64,000 nucleotides of DNA from Actinomycetota bacterium. GTDB lineage: Bacteria > Actinomycetota > Acidimicrobiia > Acidimicrobiales > Acidimicrobilacustridaceae. Position 1 is the stretch's first letter, and each line of letters starts with the position of its first letter. The position numbers were made by a program, and so were the translations under genes. Of the stretch, positions 13,835 to 23,171 are shown one piece after another. The DNA lies in NCBI GenBank assembly GCA_016185305.1, contig JACPNV010000006.1, forward strand, positions 1-64,000, read 5' to 3'. Under the pieces are notes generated by a model that saw only the letters and a program-made list of their open reading frames with translations, had not been told where the DNA came from and ran no database searches.

Positions 13835-16789
13835 CTACCCCGCGGCGTGAGGTTCGTACGCGCTGACGGGCGGGCACGAGCACATGACGTTGCGGTCACC
13901 GTAGGCGCCGTCGATGCGGCTGACCGGCACCCAGTACTTGTCGGTGCGCAGCGCGGGCACCGGGTAGGCGGCGAGCTCGCGAGGGTACGGTCGCGACCAG
14001 CCGTCGGCCAGCACGTCTTCGGCAGGATGGGGCGCGTTGCGCAGCGGGTTGTCGTCGGCGGGCCATCGGCCGGCGGCGACCTGGTCGATCTCGCCCTTGA
14101 TGGCGATCATCGCGTCGCAGAACCGGTCGACCTCGGCCAGGCTCTCGCTCTCGGTCGCTTCGATCATGAGCGTGCCGGCGACTGGGAACGACATGGTCGG
14201 AGCGTGGAAGCCGTAGTCGATGAGGCGCTTGGCGACGTCGTCCACGCTCACGCCGGTGGCGTGGGTGATGCCGCGCAGATCGATGATGCACTCGTGGGCC
14301 ACCATCTCGTTCTGGCCCGTGTACAGCACGGGGTAGTGGGTCGCGAGCCGGGCTGCGATGTAGTTGGCCGTCAGGATGGCGACCTGGGTGGCTTCCAGCA
14401 GCCCGTCGGCGCCCATCGCCGTGATGTACGCCCACGAGATCGGCAAGATGCCCGCCGATCCCCACGGCGCCGCGCTGACCGGGCCCGGGCTGCTCGCCGG
14501 GCCGGCCTCGGCCACGACAGGGTGGTTCGGCAGGAAGGGCGCCAGATGCTCCTTCACCCCGATCGGCCCGACCCCCGGGCCCCCACCGCCGTGGGGGATG
14601 CAGAACGTCTTGTGCAGGTTGAGGTGGCTCACGTCGGCGCCGAACTGGCCCGGCTTGGCCACGCCGACGAGCGCGTTGAGGTTGGCGCCGTCGAGGTAGA
14701 CCTGTCCGCCCGCGCCGTGCACGAGCTCGCAGATCTCGCGGATCCTCGCCTCGAACACGCCGTGGGTCGACGGGTAGGTGACCATGAGGCACGACACGTC
14801 GGCGCCATGCTCGTCGAGCTTGGTTCGCAGATCGGCGATGTCGACGTTCCCGTTGTCGTCACATGCGACCACGACGACGGACATGCCGGCCATCGCCGCG
14901 CTGGCCGCGTTGGTGCCGTGCGCCGACGCCGGGATGAGGCACACGGTGCGCCCATCGTCGTCCCGCGACTGGTGATAGGCCGAGATCGCCAGCAGCCCGG
15001 CGTATTCTCCTTGCGACCCGGCGTTCGGCTGCACCGACACGGCGTCGTAGCCGGTGATCTCGACGAGCATCGCTTCCAGCTCGCGAACCAGCGCGGCATA
15101 GCCTTCGGCCTGGTCGAGTGGCGCGAACGGGTGGACCGCCGCGAGCTCGGGCCACGTCACCGGGATCATCTCGGTGGTGGCGTTGAGCTTCATCGTGCAC
15201 GAGCCCAACGGGATCATGGCCCGGTCGAGAGCGATGTCGCGGTCGCACAGCCTCCGGAGGTACCGCAGCATCTCGGTCTCGGAGTGGTACGAGTTGAACA
15301 CCGGATGGGTGAGGAACTCGCTGGTCCGCCGCAACGCAACCGGCACGGCGTCGTCAACGCGGAGCTCGAGCTCGTCCATGTTCGCGGACAGGCCGAACGC
15401 CTCGCACACCGCCTCGACGGTGGCGCGGGTGGATGTCTCGTCGAGCGAGATGCCGATCGTGTCGGCATCGACGACCCGCAGGTTCAGTCGGTGCTCGAGC
15501 GCGGCGCCGGCGACCGACGCCGCGCGGCCCGCCACCCGAACCGTGATGGTGTCGAAGTAGTGTTCGCTCACGACCTCGATCTCGTCGCCCGCAGAGAGGC
15601 CCGCCGCGAGCAGCGTGGTGAGCCGGTGCGTCCGCTGCGCGATCCGCCGCAAGCCGTCAGGCCCGTGGTATGCCGCGTACAGGCCAGCCATCACCGCCAG
15701 CAGCACCTGCGCAGTGCAGATGTTCGACGTCGCGCGCTCGCGGCGGATGTGCTGCTCGCGTGTCTGCAAGGCCAACCGGTAGGCCTGCCGGCCGGCGGCA
15801 TCGATCGACACGCCGACCAACCGGCCGGGGAGCGTTCGCTTGTGCGCGTCTTTGGTCGCGACGAAGGCAGCGTGCGGCCCGCCATAGCCCAAAGGGACGC
15901 CGAACCGTTGCGACGAACCGACGACGATGTCCGCGCCCATCTCGCCCGGCGGTCGCAGGACGCACAGAGCGAGCAGGTCGGTGCCTGTCACGACCAGCGC
16001 GCCGCGGTCGTGCGCGGACGCGATCAACGGCTCGAGCGAGCGCACCGCGCCCGACGAGCTCGGGTACTGCACGAGCACGCCGAAGATGCCCTCGCCCGCG
16101 ACCTCGTGTCCGATCTGCTCGACCGCGACGTCGATGCCCAACGGCTTGGCCCGGGTCTGCACGACCGCGATCGTCTGCGGGTGGCAGTCGACGTCGACGA
16201 GGAACGTCGATCCTCCTTTCGGATTGAGCCGGTGGCACATCGCCATCGCCTCGGCCGCGGCGGTTGCTTCGTCGAGGAGCGACGCGTTGGCGAGCGGCAT
16301 GGCAGTGAGATCGCACACCATGGTCTGGAAGTTGAGCAGCGCCTCCAACCGGCCTTGGGATATCTCGGGCTGGTAGGGCGTGTACGCGGTGTACCAACCC
16401 GGGTTCTCGAGCACGTTGCGGAGGATCACGTTCGGCGTGTACGTGCCGTAGTAGCCCATGCCGATCAGCGACGTGAACACGCGATTGCGTTGCGCGAGCT
16501 CGCGCAACCGAGCGAGGGTGCCGACCTCGGAGACCGGCTCGCCGAGCTCGAGCGGCTTGTCCCACCGGATCGACGGCGGCACCACCCGATCGATCAGCTC
16601 GTCGAGCGAGGACAGCCCGAGCGCTTCGAGCATGATCGCCTGGTCTCCGGCGGACGGGCCGACGTGCCGTGCGACGAACTCGTCCGCACCTTCGAGCTCG
16701 TGGAGAGACGGTGGGCGACGAGCCTCGCCGCCGTCGCGCCCGGCTGCTGGGGCGGGGTCTTGGGTCCGGTCGGTCGGGTTGCTTGGCAC
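13835..16789 (-). CDS. gcvP: Glycine dehydrogenase (decarboxylating), P protein
   Basis: 984 residues, full length for the single-chain (P1+P2 fused) enzyme. The N-terminal half shows [32 protein letters not shown]-type segments and [14 protein letters not shown]. The C-terminal half has the PLP-binding lysine in [17 protein letters not shown] and the glycine-rich [13 protein letters not shown] loop. It decarboxylates glycine and loads the aminomethyl group on GcvH. The start is GTG 16789, with GAGAGGAC about 8 nt upstream. It is the only glycine-cleavage gene here with a glycine riboswitch in its leader, so its expression is probably raised by glycine. gcvT converges on it. Confidence 0.95.
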   Translation of the reverse strand: MPSNPTDRTQDPAPAAGRDGGEARRPPSLHELEGADEFVARHVGPSAGDQAIMLEALGLSSLDELIDRVVPPSIRWDKPLELGEPVSEVGTLARLRELAQRNRVFTSLIGMGYYGTYTPNVILRNVLENPGWYTAYTPYQPEISQGRLEALLNFQTMVCDLTAMPLANASLLDEATAAAEAMAMCHRLNPKGGSTFLVDVDCHPQTIAVVQTRAKPLGIDVAVEQIGHEVAGEGIFGVLVQYPSSSGAVRSLEPLIASAHDRGALVVTGTDLLALCVLRPPGEMGADIVVGSSQRFGVPLGYGGPHAAFVATKDAHKRTLPGRLVGVSIDAAGRQAYRLALQTREQHIRRERATSNICTAQVLLAVMAGLYAAYHGPDGLRRIAQRTHRLTTLLAAGLSAGDEIEVVSEHYFDTITVRVAGRAASVAGAALEHRLNLRVVDADTIGISLDETSTRATVEAVCEAFGLSANMDELELRVDDAVPVALRRTSEFLTHPVFNSYHSETEMLRYLRRLCDRDIALDRAMIPLGSCTMKLNATTEMIPVTWPELAAVHPFAPLDQAEGYAALVRELEAMLVEITGYDAVSVQPNAGSQGEYAGLLAISAYHQSRDDDGRTVCLIPASAHGTNAASAAMAGMSVVVVACDDNGNVDIADLRTKLDEHGADVSCLMVTYPSTHGVFEARIREICELVHGAGGQVYLDGANLNALVGVAKPGQFGADVSHLNLHKTFCIPHGGGGPGVGPIGVKEHLAPFLPNHPVVAEAGPASSPGPVSAAPWGSAGILPISWAYITAMGADGLLEATQVAILTANYIAARLATHYPVLYTGQNEMVAHECIIDLRGITHATGVSVDDVAKRLIDYGFHAPTMSFPVAGTLMIEATESESLAEVDRFCDAMIAIKGEIDQVAAGRWPADDNPLRNAPHPAEDVLADGWSRPYPRELAAYPVPALRTDKYWVPVSRIDGAYGDRNVMCSCPPVSAYEPHAAG

Positions 16790-16837
16790 GGTCGAGGTCC
16801 TCTCGCGGAAGGTTGCGGCGATGCACCCTCGCTGTCG

Positions 16838-17022
16838 TGGGACCTGAGAGCTTCACCGGCGGACCGGCTTTCCCCTTCGGTGAGCCGTGCTCCACCACGG
16901 AACGCACGTGCTGCTCTCCAGCGTGGCCTCGGTGTGCGGTACGGGTGCCTGAGAGATTCCGGGGCGGTTGCTCCTTCGGCGTCCTGACCGGCGCCGTTGC
17001 CGTCAGGAGCTCTCCCGCACAG
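16838..17022 (-). promoter_or_regulatory. Tandem glycine riboswitch in the gcvP leader
   Basis: Read on the minus strand, aptamer 1 (about 17022 to 16944) contains GCGGGAGAGCTCCTGACGG, then CGCCGAAGGAGCAACC and TCTCAGGCAC. Aptamer 2 (about 16925 to 16838) contains CTGGAGAGCAG, CACCGAAGGGGAAAGCC and CTCTCAGGTCCC. Both carry the glycine-aptamer blocks GGAGAG, GCCGAAGG (here CGCCGAAGG and CACCGAAGG) and CTCAGG in order, joined by a short linker. The element ends about 50 nt before the gcvP GTG. Tandem glycine riboswitches usually switch on gcv genes when glycine is plentiful. Confidence 0.9.
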
Positions 17023-17093
17023 GTCGGCGGCCGTGAGTTGTCGGACCGATGGTAGCCGGGGCAGTCGAGCCTGCCTGCCCCCGGCTGCCCCCG

Positions 17094-18854
17094 TCAGTCG
17101 AGCGTGGACGTGGCGCGGACGGGGTCGGTCACGAGGGTCCGGCCGGCCGCGGAGAACCGCGTGGGCACCGGCGTGTCCATCAGATCCTCGGCGACCGCCG
17201 GCCGGCCGGCAACCGCCTCGCCGTCGGCGACCCGGCCGAGCGCGACGGTCTCGTCGAGCAACGCCCGGGCTTCGTCGCCCAGCAGCGCGAGGTCATCGGA
17301 CACCAGTGCCATGCCCCCCGACATGCCGACGGCGCTCGCCCACGTACGTATGGCGTCGCTGGACAGCTCCGTCTTCTCGGCGCGGAGCATGAGGCAGTCA
17401 GGATCGTTGAGCCAGAGGTTCCGGTGCATGAAGCTGCGCGCCACCGTGTTCGCGTACGCGTGCTGGGTCGCCGGCTCGACGCCGAGGTAGCCGGGGATGA
17501 TCTCGCGCGCCGGGTCGAGGGCCCACACGGGCGCGACGTCCTGCCCGATCCGGTTGCCGTCGACCAGACCGACGACGTTCGCCAGCGGCACACCGCAACC
17601 GAGGAGGAAGGCGTCGGCCCCCGCGCCGTCGCGGACTGCTTGGTAGCCGGCACGAACGCGCTGCGCAGGCGTGAACGATGCATCGGCCCAAACGCCATCG
17701 CAGGACGGCGCGAAGGTGAAGTCGAGCTTCAGGTAGGTGAAGCCCGCTTCCACGAGAGCGGCCGCGAGCGACCGCAGATGCTCGACGACTGCCGGTTGTG
17801 TCGTGTCGAGGCAGTACATCATGCCGCCCGCGCCACCATCCCATGCCGGGTTGAACCATGTGTGGAGCGGCTTGCCGTTGCGATGGCGGGCGACCCAATC
17901 GGGGTGGTCGATGCAGGTGCGCGAGTCGGGTGCGAGGAGGAACGGCGCCAGCCACAGGCCGGGCCGGAAGCCCTCCTTCGCGATCGAGCCCGCGATCATG
18001 TCGAGCGATGACGGGAACTTGTCGTTGGTGTCGAGCCAGTCGCCGATCGCGGCCTGGAATCCGTCGTCGAGCTGGAAGACGTCGAACGGCCACCCCGCTG
18101 ATGCGGCACGGTGCAAGTTCGAGTGCAGCGCCTCCTCGGTGATGCCGTGGAAGTAGTGGTACCACGAGCACCAGCCGACCTGATAGGGAGCACTCACGCG
18201 CGCCCTGCCGGCCCGGCCGGCGGCCCGCGCCCACGACTGCAACAAGCCCGGTGCGTGGTCGCCGTACTCGATCGTCGCGCCGTGGAGCGTGCGCTGTTCG
18301 CCTTCGCCCAGCACGGCGTCGCCGAGGAACGCCTCGACCCACAGCTCGATCGACCCATCGCGACCGCGCCGCAGCCGCAACGTGCCGTCATGCTCGCTTC
18401 CGCCGTCGAACCCGACCAGCACCATCTCGTTCGGCACCATCTCGTTCGGCGCCGCATCGGCGAGCACCGTCACCCACTCCGATCGCAACTCACCTTCCGC
18501 GGCGCGGAGCTGGTCGGCGTGGTGGACCGCCTGGAGGAACTCGATCGCCCCAGGCGTCGTGGATGGATCGCGATCGGCGCCGAAGGTCGCGACACCCGTC
18601 GGTGACCACGACTGGTAGCCGTTGCGGAACATCCGCACGGGTTCGACCGTGTCGACGAGCGTCATGACCAGCGCGACCGAGCGGACCCGAGCCGCGGTCG
18701 ACTCGGCGTTGCCGATCGACAGCTCGAGTCGGCGTTCGCTCAGCGAGACCGAGACGTCGAGTGGCCCGACCGCGACCGACCCGCTGCTGGTCACCGGTCG
18801 AGCATGGGTCTGCCCGTCGCACACCGCGACGACTCGGGCGGGCTGGAGCTGCAT
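17094..18854 (-). CDS. GH36-family alpha-galactosidase-like glycoside hydrolase
   Basis: 586 residues from ATG 18854. The catalytic TIM barrel is recognisable from VGWCSWYHYF, FQLDDGFQAAIGDW, GLWLAPF, the nucleophile Asp in TYLKLDFTF and the acid/base Asp in DGNRIGQDVAPVW. These fit GH36/GH-D alpha-galactosidases and related enzymes that release alpha-linked sugars with retention. An N-terminal beta-sandwich (about 200 residues, with RMFRNGYQSWSPTG) precedes the barrel. No signal peptide is seen, so it probably acts on imported oligosaccharides; no sugar transporter is adjacent. A TACGAT hexamer 6 nt before the ATG suggests a leaderless transcript and supports this start over one farther upstream. 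Confidence 0.85.
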   Translation of the reverse strand: MQLQPARVVAVCDGQTHARPVTSSGSVAVGPLDVSVSLSERRLELSIGNAESTAARVRSVALVMTLVDTVEPVRMFRNGYQSWSPTGVATFGADRDPSTTPGAIEFLQAVHHADQLRAAEGELRSEWVTVLADAAPNEMVPNEMVLVGFDGGSEHDGTLRLRRGRDGSIELWVEAFLGDAVLGEGEQRTLHGATIEYGDHAPGLLQSWARAAGRAGRARVSAPYQVGWCSWYHYFHGITEEALHSNLHRAASAGWPFDVFQLDDGFQAAIGDWLDTNDKFPSSLDMIAGSIAKEGFRPGLWLAPFLLAPDSRTCIDHPDWVARHRNGKPLHTWFNPAWDGGAGGMMYCLDTTQPAVVEHLRSLAAALVEAGFTYLKLDFTFAPSCDGVWADASFTPAQRVRAGYQAVRDGAGADAFLLGCGVPLANVVGLVDGNRIGQDVAPVWALDPAREIIPGYLGVEPATQHAYANTVARSFMHRNLWLNDPDCLMLRAEKTELSSDAIRTWASAVGMSGGMALVSDDLALLGDEARALLDETVALGRVADGEAVAGRPAVAEDLMDTPVPTRFSAAGRTLVTDPVRATSTLD

Positions 18855-18860
18855 GCACGG

Positions 18861-18866
18861 ATCGTA
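18861..18866 (-). promoter_or_regulatory. -10 hexamer TACGAT for the GH36 gene
   Basis: On the minus strand TACGAT is followed by CCGTGC and then ATG: a 6-nt gap, leaderless type. Confidence 0.45.
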
Positions 18867-18941
18867 GGGGAGCGCGGCGCCCCGGTCTGGGGTCGGTGAC
18901 TTCGCCGGTGCGCGAGCACGCACCCGTGGCGCAGAGCCGGT

Positions 18942-20159
18942 TCAGTCCCGGGTCGCGCCTTCGGAGAGAGCAGCCTCGACCTCGGCTTCGAGGGCGGCCT
19001 TGGCCGCCTTCTCGTCGTGATGCTTCTGGATCGAGCTCATGATGGCGCCACCGGCCGCACCGATCATCTCGCCGCGGCGCGAAGCCACCCAGTCGCGCGA
19101 CTCGTGCGGTCGCCGCGCCGAGCCCTGGTACCGGGGGAACACGTGCTGCGCGATCAGCTCGTAGGACCGGTCGGTGGCCGCGGGGTCGGCCCACTCGTGG
19201 GCTTGCACCAGCAAGGTCCCGAACCCGCCACCGCTCTGCTCGATCAGCTCGTCGATGAACGCGATGAGATCGTCGGGGTCGCCGATCACCGCGGCACCCG
19301 TGTTGTTGAGCTGTTCGGCGAGGTGCTCGTCTTCCCCTTCGGGCACCATCGGCAACGCCGCAACCTTGCGGAAGTACTCGACGTACTTGTCGAGCCCGTA
19401 CTCGACGTCCTGGTAGGCCTGCGCCTTGGTCTCCGCCACGTGGATCTGCGCGACGAGCCGCCAGCTGCGGCGATCCGCGACCGTCCCGAACTCCTCGGCC
19501 CGCTCCTCCATCACCTGCCAGTTGGTGCCGAGCAGATCGATGCCTGCTCGCTGGGTCGCGCCGATGGACAGCAACGAGCACCCGAACTTGCCGGCGGCGC
19601 GGGGGCCTGACGGTGAGATCATCGCCGCCACCGCCACTTCGGGATGGGGATGCGAGTAAGGCGTCAGGTGCAGGCGCGCGTCGTGCAGCGTGAACCAGTC
19701 TGACCCGTGCGTCACCGGCTCGTCGGTGCGCAGGAGCCTGAGGATCACGTCGAGCGCTTCCTCCATGCGGTCGCGCTGCACGGCGGGATCGATGCCGAGC
19801 ATGAACGCATCGGAGGGCAGTGCGCCCGGACCGACCCCGAGCATCACGCGGCCGCGGGTGAGATGGTCGAGCAGGACGATTCGCTGGGCGACCATGAACG
19901 GGTGGTGGTAGGGGAGCGAGACCACACCGGTGCCGAGGCGGATGTGCTTGGTCCGCTCGGCAGCCGTCGCGATGAACAGCTCGGGTGAGGCGATGATCTC
20001 GTAGCCGGCCGAGTGGTGCTCGCCGATCCAGGCCTCGTCGAAGCCGAGCCGATCGAGGTGGCCGATGAGTTCGAGGTCGCGCTCGAGCGCCAGGGTGGGG
20101 TTCTGCCCGGTCGGGTGGAACGGGGCCATGAAGATGCCGAAGCCAAGGGGCCAATCCAT
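18942..20159 (-). CDS. Luciferase-like (LLM-class) flavin-dependent oxidoreductase
   Basis: 405 residues from ATG 20159. The bacterial-luciferase TIM barrel is clear from FGIFMAPFHPTGQNP, LGFDEAWIGEHHSAGYEIIASPELF, RIRLGTGVVSLPYHHP-like and LTRGRVMLGVGPGALPSDAF. Such enzymes use FMN or F420 for oxygenation or reduction of small molecules; the substrate is unknown. A further start at 20186 would lie inside the perfect palindrome upstream, which also contains the likely -10, so ATG 20159 is preferred. The C-terminal 40 residues are a charged helix. It is divergent from a DUF3089 lipoprotein gene. Confidence 0.85.
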   Translation of the reverse strand: MDWPLGFGIFMAPFHPTGQNPTLALERDLELIGHLDRLGFDEAWIGEHHSAGYEIIASPELFIATAAERTKHIRLGTGVVSLPYHHPFMVAQRIVLLDHLTRGRVMLGVGPGALPSDAFMLGIDPAVQRDRMEEALDVILRLLRTDEPVTHGSDWFTLHDARLHLTPYSHPHPEVAVAAMISPSGPRAAGKFGCSLLSIGATQRAGIDLLGTNWQVMEERAEEFGTVADRRSWRLVAQIHVAETKAQAYQDVEYGLDKYVEYFRKVAALPMVPEGEDEHLAEQLNNTGAAVIGDPDDLIAFIDELIEQSGGGFGTLLVQAHEWADPAATDRSYELIAQHVFPRYQGSARRPHESRDWVASRRGEMIGAAGGAIMSSIQKHHDEKAAKAALEAEVEAALSEGATRD

Positions 20160-20175
20160 CTGACCATTCGACCCG

Positions 20176-20197
20176 AACTTGACCATACGGTCAAGTT
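20176..20197 (-). promoter_or_regulatory. Perfect 22-bp palindromic operator upstream of the LLM oxidoreductase
   Basis: AACTTGACC (20176-20184) and GGTCAAGTT (20189-20197) are perfect 9-bp arms around ATAC. On the minus strand the centre contains TATGGT (20182-20187), a likely -10 for the oxidoreductase gene, so binding would block transcription. The shape is typical of a TetR-family operator. The regulator is not identified. Confidence 0.65.
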
Positions 20198-20234
20198 TTG
20201 CGCTAGCTGCCGGTCGCAGCCGGGCAGCGGTCGG

Positions 20235-20240
20235 TAGCGT
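20235..20240 (+). promoter_or_regulatory. -10 hexamer TAGCGT for the DUF3089 gene
   Basis: TAGCGT is followed after 6 nt by ATG 20247: leaderless type. It lies 38 bp from the palindrome that faces the divergent gene. Confidence 0.5.
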
Positions 20241-20246
20241 GGGGCG

Positions 20247-21431
20247 ATGACGACAGCGCGCCGGAGGATCGTGATGGTCGTGGTGGCGGTGTGGCTGGTC
20301 GTCGCGGCCGCTTGCACCAAGGACGCGGGCGGGCCGGTCGGTCCGAACGCGACGGCGGCGCAAGGCACGACCGCGTCCAGCGGGCCGGCTCGCCGGGGCA
20401 CCGTCGCCAAGTACGCCGGGTTCGACAGCCCCATGTACGCAAAAGGCGAGAACTGGTTGTGCGGCCCGGGCATCGCGACCGACGACCGCTGCCTCCGCGC
20501 CGACCTCGACCGCACGGTCGTGAAGGCCGATGGCACGACCGAGGTCAAGCAGTCGCCGCCGGCTGCGGACGCGGCGTTCGACTGCTTCTACGTGTACCCG
20601 ACCGTCAACCTCACGACCGGTCCGGGCAACGACGAGTCGATGGCGGCCGACACCGCGGTCGAAGACGTGGTGGTGCGCGCCCAAGCGGCCCGGTTCCGCG
20701 AGGTGTGCCGGCTGTACGCGCCGCTGTACCGGCAGAGCACGCTGTCGGGCTACGCCTCACCCGACCGCGACAAGATCCAGGCGATGGCCTACGGCGATGT
20801 CCGCGACGCGTTCCGGTACTACATGAGCCGCTACAACCAGGGCCGGCCGGTTCTGCTGATCGGGCACTCGCAGGGGTCCGGGCAACTGCAGCAGCTCCTG
20901 ACAGACGAGTTCGACAACGACGCCGAGCTCCGCGGCAAGCTGGTGTCGGCCATGCTGCTCGGTGGCTTCGCGAACGTCGCGACCGGTCAGGACCGGGGCG
21001 GGAGCTTCGCCAACATCCCGGCCTGCACGGCGCCGACCCAGACGGCATGCGTGATCGGTTTCAACAGCACGGCCGCCGACACACCCCCGGCCGACACCAA
21101 GCGGTGGGGCGGGGCGCCGGACGGCACCCAGCGGCTGTGCACCAATCCCGGCGCGCTCGGCGGTGGCGCCGCACCCATCGACCCGATCCTCGCCGATCAG
21201 GCCAACACGTACACGACGCCATGGGTCGAGTATCCGGGCGCGCTGACTGCGGAGTGCAAGACGGTGGACGGGTCCACGAACCTCCTCATCACAGCGACAC
21301 CCGGCGACCCGCGCGACCTGTCGGCTTCGATCAAGAACGTGCCGAGCTGGGGATTGCACATCAACGAGGTCAACCTGACCCACGGCAACCTGATCGACGT
21401 CGCCCGCCAGCAGGGCGCGGCGGCCGTTTGA
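20247..21431 (+). CDS. DUF3089 alpha/beta-hydrolase lipoprotein
   Basis: 394 residues. The signal peptide RRRIVMVVVAVWLVVAAACTK ends in a lipobox (AAAC), so the protein is probably lipid-anchored outside the membrane. The mature part has DAAFDCFYVYPTVN, then VCRLYAPLYRQ, DVRDAFRYYMSRYN and the nucleophile elbow LLIGHSQGSGQL, the pattern of DUF3089 lysophospholipase-like proteins. A C-terminal GLHINEVNLTHGN supplies a possible catalytic His. Ester or lipid substrates are likely but not demonstrated. It shares an intergenic region with the luciferase-like oxidoreductase gene and converges on an NTF2-like gene. Confidence 0.82.
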   Translation: MTTARRRIVMVVVAVWLVVAAACTKDAGGPVGPNATAAQGTTASSGPARRGTVAKYAGFDSPMYAKGENWLCGPGIATDDRCLRADLDRTVVKADGTTEVKQSPPAADAAFDCFYVYPTVNLTTGPGNDESMAADTAVEDVVVRAQAARFREVCRLYAPLYRQSTLSGYASPDRDKIQAMAYGDVRDAFRYYMSRYNQGRPVLLIGHSQGSGQLQQLLTDEFDNDAELRGKLVSAMLLGGFANVATGQDRGGSFANIPACTAPTQTACVIGFNSTAADTPPADTKRWGGAPDGTQRLCTNPGALGGGAAPIDPILADQANTYTTPWVEYPGALTAECKTVDGSTNLLITATPGDPRDLSASIKNVPSWGLHINEVNLTHGNLIDVARQQGAAAV

Positions 21432-21458
21432 TGCACGACCCGCCCCACGCGCGTCGTC

Positions 21459-21869
21459 TCAGGCGAGCTGGCGAGCGATGGTCGCCTGGTCGAAGTAGAT
21501 CCGCTCGCACGTGAGGCGCTCACCGTCGAAAAGGAAGAAGACCGCCATGCGGCAGCGGAAGCCCTTGCCGCTCGGCACAATGTTCTCGATCTTGCCGAGA
21601 TGGGTGCCGTGCATCCAGACCTCGGCGATGACCGCGCTGGGGGAGTGGTAGTAGGCGATCAGCTCGCTGCGGTAGTCGGGGAAGGCACCTCTGCGCTCCT
21701 TCAGATGGCGCTCCACCTGTTCGCGGCCGTCGTAGACCCTGTGCGTACCGACCAGCTCGTAGCGCGGGTGCGGGAAGACCTCGACGAGCCGATCGAAGTC
21801 GAGCTCGTTCTCGGCGTCGATGAGCTCGAGGAGCAGCTTCTCGCGGGCCGCTTGTAGATCGTCGGGCAC
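21459..21869 (-). CDS. SnoaL/NTF2-like fold protein
   Basis: 136 residues. The cone-like fold is suggested by LLLELIDAENELDFDRLVEVFPHPRYELVG at the start, KERRGAFPDYRSELIAYYHS in the middle and AVFFLFDGERLTCERIYFD at the end. Members bind small hydrophobic ligands; some are cyclases or isomerases. No catalytic assignment is possible. The start is GTG 21869. It lies 11 bp downstream of the class II aldolase gene on the same strand, so the two are probably co-transcribed and may act in one catabolic route. Confidence 0.75.
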   Translation of the reverse strand: MPDDLQAAREKLLLELIDAENELDFDRLVEVFPHPRYELVGTHRVYDGREQVERHLKERRGAFPDYRSELIAYYHSPSAVIAEVWMHGTHLGKIENIVPSGKGFRCRMAVFFLFDGERLTCERIYFDQATIARQLA

Positions 21870-21880
21870 GACCGACCCCG

Positions 21881-22645
21881 CTACTCGAAGAGGTCGGGTT
21901 GCGCGCGGGCGATCTGCTCGTACAGCGGCTGGAAGCTGAACCAGCCGGCCTCATGGCTGCCCACCTGGGATCGTGTGAGTGACGCGACGTCGTCGTCGAG
22001 GGGGTACACCGGGCCGGCGGCCTGTGCGAGGAGCTGCGCCTGGCACGAACGCTCCATCGTGATGAACCACCAGGCCGCTTCGTCAACCGAGTGCCCGACG
22101 GTGAGCAGGCCGTGGTTGCGCAGGATCACTGCCTTGTTGTCGCCCAGCGCGGCGCCGATGCGCTTGCCTTCCTCGGTGTCGAGGACGACGCCGGTGTAGT
22201 CGTCGAACAGCGCGTGATCGCCATAGAAGGCGCAGGCATCCTGCGTCAACGGCAGCAGCTTCTGCCGCAGGCACGAGAGCGCCTTGCCGTGCAAGGAGTG
22301 CGCGTGCGCCGCCGCCTTCACGTCGGGCCGGGCGGCGTGGATCTGGGAGTGGATGGCGAACGCGGCCCGGTTCACTGGGTACTCACCCTTGACGACGTCG
22401 CCGCGGTCGTTCACGAGCAACAGATCAGACGCTCTGATCAAGCTGAAGTCGATGCCGAACGGATTGACCCAGAAGTGATCGGGGAGCTCGGGATCGCGAG
22501 CGGTGATGTGGCCGGCCACGCCTTCGCTGAACCCGAACCTGCCGAACAGGCGGAACGCCGCCGCCAAGCGCTGCTTCAGGTACGTGCGCTCCGCTTCGTG
22601 GTCCTCGAAGCTGGGGACGCGGTAAGGAAAGGCGATCTCGGCCAT
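21881..22645 (-). CDS. Class II aldolase/adducin-family protein
   Basis: 254 residues. Zinc ligands of the family are visible as AHAHSLHGKAL and ILRNHGLLTVG, with an N-terminal GRFGFSEGVAGHITARDPELPDHFWVNPFG that forms the phosphate/substrate pocket. Known members cleave or epimerise sugar phosphates (fuculose-1-P aldolase, ribulose-5-P epimerase), but this adducin-like subgroup often has other or no assigned substrates. It begins with ATG 22645 and precedes the SnoaL-like gene by 11 bp. Confidence 0.85.
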   Translation of the reverse strand: MAEIAFPYRVPSFEDHEAERTYLKQRLAAAFRLFGRFGFSEGVAGHITARDPELPDHFWVNPFGIDFSLIRASDLLLVNDRGDVVKGEYPVNRAAFAIHSQIHAARPDVKAAAHAHSLHGKALSCLRQKLLPLTQDACAFYGDHALFDDYTGVVLDTEEGKRIGAALGDNKAVILRNHGLLTVGHSVDEAAWWFITMERSCQAQLLAQAAGPVYPLDDDVASLTRSQVGSHEAGWFSFQPLYEQIARAQPDLFE

Positions 22646-22754
22646 GGCGCTGGGCTCCCGTGCTCGCTTGTCGGCTCGCAGTCTACGCCCGCCTTCCCGG
22701 GGAACTGGTCAAGCATCCACCCCGCCGCTCAGCCGAGTCGGCACACTCTGTCAC

Positions 22755-23129
22755 GTGACGAAACGACGTAGCGGGCTGGAGGTGCCCGAGAAGCGAGCAC
22801 AGTGCCGGTGGTGTGGTCGTGAGTTCGCCCCGCCGCCCCGGGGCCGCCCTCGCGTCTACTGCCGGCAGGGCTGTCGCCAGCAAGCGTTCATGGCTCGCAA
22901 GCTCGCGGCCGCGCACGGCCTCGGCGACGACGATCTCATCGTGTCGCGCCTCCAACTCGAAGAGCTGCAGAGCCGGCTCTACTGCCTCCAGGCCGCCATC
23001 GAAGACGTCGATCGCGATCTCGAAGCCTCGACCGAACCCGGGGAGGTTCGCGAGGCGCTCACCTGGCTCCTCGACAACGCCCGTCCCGTCGCCGCGCTCT
23101 GGATCGAACCCCGCACCCTCGACGCCTGA
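22755..23129 (+). CDS. Small zinc-finger protein of unknown function
   Basis: 124 residues from GTG 22755. The N-terminus has CRWCGREFAPPPRGRPRVYC followed by RQGCRQQAF: a Cys4 treble-clef-like finger with a basic tail, then an amphipathic helix (QLEELQSRLYCLQAAIEDVDRD) likely to form a coiled coil. Proteins of this type are common in actinobacteria and have no assigned function; nucleic-acid binding is likely from the basic finger. The gene converges on the Dyp peroxidase. Earlier in-frame starts overlap the aldolase gene and show no conservation. Confidence 0.65.
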   Translation: MTKRRSGLEVPEKRAQCRWCGREFAPPPRGRPRVYCRQGCRQQAFMARKLAAAHGLGDDDLIVSRLQLEELQSRLYCLQAAIEDVDRDLEASTEPGEVREALTWLLDNARPVAALWIEPRTLDA

Positions 23130-23171
23130 ACAAGATCGAACTGGCCGGCGTCGCACTGATGCGCTTGTGCG

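Noticed and set aside
13220-16987. 1255-residue open frame on the plus strand
   Set aside because: It lies antisense to gcvP and the riboswitch, is extremely Arg/His-rich and shows no domain. gcvP is certain, so this is a GC-rich shadow.
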